Source: an uncultured Bartonella sp.
Lineage (GTDB): Bacteria > Pseudomonadota > Alphaproteobacteria > Rhizobiales > Rhizobiaceae
Assembly: GCA_943913205.1 (NCBI GenBank)
Contig: CALTWN010000013.1
Location: 1 to 26,558, forward strand
Reading direction: 5' to 3'
DNA length: 26,558 nucleotides
The notes beneath the pieces were generated by a model. It was not told the origin of the DNA. It saw only the letters and a list, made by a program, of their open reading frames with translations, and searched no databases. A program made the position numbers and the translations under genes. How positions within the stretch are numbered: position 1 is the first letter of the stretch; the number at the start of each line of letters is the position of its first letter. Shown here piece after piece: positions 23,258-26,558 of this stretch.

Positions 23258-24748
23258 TTATAGCATAGTACCTTTTTCTAAATAATTTTTATGCCAAGAC
23301 AAAGCCTCTTCAATGATATGAGGAGTTTGCCCGCCGCGCGTTTTCACAGCACGATAATAATAATCTTTTAGTTTGTCTTTATAAAGTGGGTGCACACAAT
23401 TTTCGATAATAGCAAGCGCTCTTTCACGCGGCGCCAAACCGCGTAAATCTGCTAAACCTACTTCTGTAGCTACCATATCAACATCATTTTCACAATGGTC
23501 TACATGAGATACCATAGGAACAATTGAAGATATTTTACCATCTTTAGCTATAGATTTTGTTACAAATATTGATAAATATGAATTTCGTGCATAATCACCA
23601 GACCCACCTATACCATTCATCATATGTGTTCCACAAACATGCGTAGAATTAACATTACCATATATATCAACTTCAAGCGCAGTATTTATAGCTATAATAC
23701 CCAAACGACGAATAATTTCAGCTGCATTAGAAATTTCTTGAGGGCGTAGTATAAGATTATCTTTATATTTTTCAATATTTTTAAAAACTTTTTCAGCACA
23801 TTCAGTTGTAATTGTAACAGAAGAAGCAGAAGCAAATATCATTTTACCAGAATCCATTAATTCAAATGTAGAATCTTGTAAAACTTCACTATACATAGTT
23901 AAATTTTCAAAAGGGCTGTGTTGAAAGCCTGATAAAACTGCGTTAGCTATAGCGCCAATACCAACTTGTAAGGGCAATAAATTATTATTCAACCCACCAG
24001 CTTCAACCTCACCTTCAAGAGATTTTATAATATGAGAAGCTATAGCTTGCGTTTCTTCATCAGCAGGTGTAATTATAGACGGACTATCTGCTACATCTGA
24101 TATAACTATAGCCACAATTTTTGCAGGGTCAGCTTTTATATATGTTGTACCGATACGCGTATCGCATTCTAAAATCTCAATAGGTTTACGATGCCCAACT
24201 TTTTCTGGCATGTAGATATCGTGTAAGCCTTCAAAATTTGCGCTAACACTTGTATTAAGCTCTATAATAATTTTATCAGCTTGGTTAATAAAGCTTGCTG
24301 AGTTTCCAACCGAAGTAGTAGGTATTATACCACCATCTTCAGTAATAGCGACAGCTTCAATAATAGCGCAATCTATAGATTTTAAATGACCGTTGCGCAA
24401 CTGCTCGCTCGTTTCTGACAAATGCTGATCTATAAATAAAACTTTTCCTTCATTTATAGCTTTACGCAAAGTAGTATCTACCTGAAATGGCAATCGGCGT
24501 TCCAATATACCAGCTTCACAAAGCTTTTTATCGGTATCATGCCCAAGCGAAGCGCCTGTAATTAAGGTAATTTTAAAAGGTTCAGCATTTGCTTTTTTTA
24601 CCATAGCATCGGGTACTAATTTTACATCACCTGCCCGCGTAAACCCGCTCATACCTATAGTCATGCCATCTTTTATGAACTTAGCCGCCTCATCAGCGCT
24701 CATAATTTTATTTTCTAATCCTTTATGCCTTATACGGTCTTTATACAT
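23258..24748 (-). CDS. Acetate/succinate CoA-transferase (acetyl-CoA hydrolase/transferase family)
   Basis: A 496-residue family I CoA-transferase of the Ach1/AarC/Cat1 group. Landmarks are MTIGMSGFTRAGD (29-41), LPLQVGIGAIANAVLSG (258-274), the presumed catalytic Glu288 in LTMYSEVLQDS, GGSGDYARNSYLS (381-393) and RGLAPRERA near the end. The Glu position and length are close to Acetobacter AarC (succinyl-CoA:acetate CoA-transferase). Such an enzyme could convert acetate or acetyl-CoA while coupling to succinate. A pure acetyl-CoA hydrolase role is possible; the family does not tell these apart by motif. It follows pyrF by 18 bases with GGAGAT as ribosome site. Confidence 0.88.
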   Translation of the reverse strand: MYKDRIRHKGLENKIMSADEAAKFIKDGMTIGMSGFTRAGDVKLVPDAMVKKANAEPFKITLITGASLGHDTDKKLCEAGILERRLPFQVDTTLRKAINEGKVLFIDQHLSETSEQLRNGHLKSIDCAIIEAVAITEDGGIIPTTSVGNSASFINQADKIIIELNTSVSANFEGLHDIYMPEKVGHRKPIEILECDTRIGTTYIKADPAKIVAIVISDVADSPSIITPADEETQAIASHIIKSLEGEVEAGGLNNNLLPLQVGIGAIANAVLSGFQHSPFENLTMYSEVLQDSTFELMDSGKMIFASASSVTITTECAEKVFKNIEKYKDNLILRPQEISNAAEIIRRLGIIAINTALEVDIYGNVNSTHVCGTHMMNGIGGSGDYARNSYLSIFVTKSIAKDGKISSIVPMVSHVDHCENDVDMVATEVGLADLRGLAPRERALAIIENCVHPLYKDKLKDYYYRAVKTRGGQTPHIIEEALSWHKNYLEKGTML

Positions 24749-24766
24749 AATATCTCCATTATTTTA

Positions 24767-25474
24767 TTAATTATTCTTTAAACATTGCCCTATTTTGTCC
24801 AAAATAGCAACAGCATTTTCAAGCGGGGCATCAGCTTCAATTATTGGTCGGGCTATTACTAAATGACTTGCCCCAGATTTTATGGCATCTTGAGGGGTTA
24901 CAACTCTTTTTTGGTCTGCCTTATCTGTATTCTGTAATCTTATACCAGGGGTTACAAGTGCCATATTTTCACCTATTATATTTCGTATAATTGGCGCTTC
25001 ATGGGCTGAAGCAACTACACCCCCCATACCGATTTCTTTGGCCTGGATACAACGTTTTATAACTAAATCTTTTGTAGGTATATCATAACCAGCATCATTG
25101 AGATCACTATTATCCATAGATGTTAAAACCGTAACACCTAGCAAACATAAATTAGTATTTTTAGATGCCTCAACAGCTGCCCGCATAGCTTTTGGATATG
25201 CGTGTATAGTAAGCATATTAATATTTAAGTTCAAAATATTTTCTACAGTTTTAAATATAGTATTATCTATATCTAACAATTTTAAATCTAAGAATATTTT
25301 TTTACCATCTTGAACCAGCTCACGCGCTAATTCTAGTCCGCCCGTAAAAGCTAACTGATGGCCTATTTTATAAAAATTCACTACGGGAGATAAAATTTCC
25401 ACTAATTGTGTAGCTTTTTTAACATTTTTTACATCAAGCCCCACTATTAATTTATCACTTGCTTTCTCTTTCAT
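24767..25474 (-). CDS. pyrF: Orotidine-5'-phosphate decarboxylase
   Basis: The last step of UMP synthesis. The catalytic set is present: D14 in VGLDV, K36 in YKIGHQL, and D63-x-K65-x-x-D68 in FLDLKLLDIDNT (the family's usual DLKFHDIPNT is altered at three neutral-looking places, F/L, H/L and P/D). TPGIR (about 185-189) and the phosphate-binding GASHLVIARPI segment close the barrel. Length is 235 residues, normal for the bacterial form. It indicates de novo pyrimidine synthesis. It lies nine bases downstream of the mrp stop. Confidence 0.93.
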   Translation of the reverse strand: MKEKASDKLIVGLDVKNVKKATQLVEILSPVVNFYKIGHQLAFTGGLELARELVQDGKKIFLDLKLLDIDNTIFKTVENILNLNINMLTIHAYPKAMRAAVEASKNTNLCLLGVTVLTSMDNSDLNDAGYDIPTKDLVIKRCIQAKEIGMGGVVASAHEAPIIRNIIGENMALVTPGIRLQNTDKADQKRVVTPQDAIKSGASHLVIARPIIEADAPLENAVAILDKIGQCLKNN

Positions 25475-25483
25475 TTCTTACCT

Positions 25484-26518
25484 TTATAATTTTTCTAGCA
25501 AAGTTTGAGCTATTTTTTTATAATAATCTGTATTTTCAAACAAAGCTATATTATCTACCAAAGGCAACTGAGATAAAAGCTCTATTCCTTGCTCACTTGC
25601 TTCAAGAGTTGCTCCATTTTTTCCAAAAATATGGTATATATTACCAGTATCAGGTGCTTTGAAATAGCTCATATTCTCTATTAAACCCAAAATCGGTACT
25701 TTAATTTTACGAAACATATCTATACAGCGCCGCACATCTAACAAAGCCAATTCGTGAGGGGTAGAAATTATAACAGCGCCACTTAAATTAATATTTTGCG
25801 CCAGCGTTAATTGTATATCACCGGTGCCTGGGGGTAAATCAATTATTAAAAAGTCTAACTCTCCCCACTTTACATCAGCCAACATCTGTTTCACAAATGA
25901 ACTAGCCATATGTCCGCGCCAAGCAACTACTGCCTCGGGCTTTATAAAAAACCCTATAGACATAAGCTCTAAGCCATCAACAATTAATGGCAATATTGTT
26001 TTTTTACCATTAATTATTGTGCTAGTTGGGTATTTGCTTTCTGCTTTCATTAAATGTGGTATAGATGGACCATAAACATCTAAATCCAGCAAACCTATTT
26101 TTAGATTTAAACACGACAGAGCTTTGGCAATATTAACAGCACAAGTAGACTTACCAACCCCACCTTTACCTGAAGCCACCGCAATAATACGCTTTGGGAA
26201 GTTTTTTTTAACAGCTGCTGGTTTTTGTGCATTTAACCGCTTAATATCTTTAGCAATAGGAGAATGAGAAGGTTGTTTAATCTTGGCCTCTTCTTTACGC
26301 ACCAATGTAAATGTAACATTAGCAGTCTGCACGCCTTTTATGCCTAGTAAAATCTGTTCTGTTTTTTTTTGAAGTTGGTTTATTTTAAGCGTTAGTTCCT
26401 GTGGTAGCTCTATACAACAAGAAGCTCTACCGTTTTTTATGTAAATTTCTGAAATAGAATCGTAAATATTAAGCTGTTTTAACTGCTGTATAATGTTTTC
26501 ATTAACATTTGATGGCAT
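25484..26518 (-). CDS. mrp: Mrp/ApbC-type iron-sulfur carrier ATPase
   Basis: A cytoplasmic P-loop NTPase that helps load iron-sulfur clusters. The N-terminal 75 residues resemble a degenerate MIP18/DUF59 domain, then a Lys/Pro linker, then the deviant Walker A SGKGGVGKST (116-125), DLDVYGPSIPHL (145-156), DLPPGTGDIQLT, and IENMSYFKAPDTGNIYHIFG. The CxxC cluster motif of many ApbC proteins is absent, replaced by APDTG, which I recall as usual in alphaproteobacteria. It has 344 residues. AGG seven bases before the ATG at 26518 sets the start. It is the first visible gene of the leftward operon that continues through pyrF to the small membrane protein; the 40 bases to its right hold no gene start I can support. 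Confidence 0.92.
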   Translation of the reverse strand: MPSNVNENIIQQLKQLNIYDSISEIYIKNGRASCCIELPQELTLKINQLQKKTEQILLGIKGVQTANVTFTLVRKEEAKIKQPSHSPIAKDIKRLNAQKPAAVKKNFPKRIIAVASGKGGVGKSTCAVNIAKALSCLNLKIGLLDLDVYGPSIPHLMKAESKYPTSTIINGKKTILPLIVDGLELMSIGFFIKPEAVVAWRGHMASSFVKQMLADVKWGELDFLIIDLPPGTGDIQLTLAQNINLSGAVIISTPHELALLDVRRCIDMFRKIKVPILGLIENMSYFKAPDTGNIYHIFGKNGATLEASEQGIELLSQLPLVDNIALFENTDYYKKIAQTLLEKL

Positions 26519-26558
26519 GTATATACCTATTTTAACTTACTACTAAAATAGTATATTC

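Noticed and set aside
25600..25720. Loss of the C-terminal CxxC in Mrp as a sign of decay
   Set aside because: The APDTG replacement is, as I recall, common in alphaproteobacterial Mrp proteins and the Walker motifs are intact.

Overview
The window is 26.6 kb of compact, AT-rich chromosome from an alphaproteobacterium. Lineage evidence is a SciP (DUF1153) gene next to a small FliJ-type gene, a petA-petB-petC operon for cytochrome bc1 followed by apt, an alphaproteobacterial-type Mrp ATPase without the C-terminal CxxC, and a typical alphaproteobacterial elongator tRNA-Met. The low GC, overlapping genes and near absence of spacers suggest a reduced or streamlined, possibly host-associated genome. 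The genus cannot be named from sequence alone. Aerobic (or at least bc1-dependent) respiration is implied, and CtrA/flagellar control is hinted at.

Layout. 1-0.8 kb: fliJ-like gene and sciP, facing each other. 0.8-5.6 kb: housekeeping genes (mnmA tRNA thiolase, a cation diffusion facilitator, a metallophosphoesterase, a GNAT acetyltransferase, a CCA-adding enzyme). 5.6-8.7 kb: petABC-apt, joined to the CCA gene by overlapping starts and stops. 8.8-9.3 kb: a secreted PRC-barrel protein with a clear terminator. 9.3-11.4 kb (minus): a Gfo/Idh/MocA oxidoreductase and a WbpE-like sugar aminotransferase, suggesting amino-sugar synthesis for a surface glycan. 11.49 kb: tRNA-Met with a strong promoter.

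11.6-16.3 kb (minus) is the accessory region. It is a seven-gene, tightly overlapped cassette: a capsule-type glycosyltransferase-like protein, a nucleotidyltransferase, a short GDPD-fold phosphodiesterase, a HAD phosphatase/mutase, a second nucleotidyltransferase-like protein without the catalytic signature, a small cupin, and a second glycosyltransferase-like gene interrupted by one in-frame TAA. It looks like a pathway that makes and transfers an activated phospho-polyol or sugar to a surface glycan. It is the best candidate here for an undescribed system. A 43-codon cysteine-rich ORF sits at its upstream edge.

16.6-20.7 kb: three exporters (MFS, MATE, DHA2-type MFS), the last two read from back-to-back promoters. 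20.7-21.8 kb: queD and queE for queuosine/7-deazaguanine synthesis. 21.8-26.5 kb (minus): one long operon read mrp-pyrF-acetate/succinate CoA-transferase-rsmI-yraN-small membrane protein.

Two respiratory oddities deserve attention: the Rieske protein lacks a twin-arginine motif, and cytochrome b has a rewritten Qo-site segment, including Ser in place of the nearly invariant Gly (yeast G143 position). No insertion sequence, integrase, prophage, CRISPR array or rRNA was seen.
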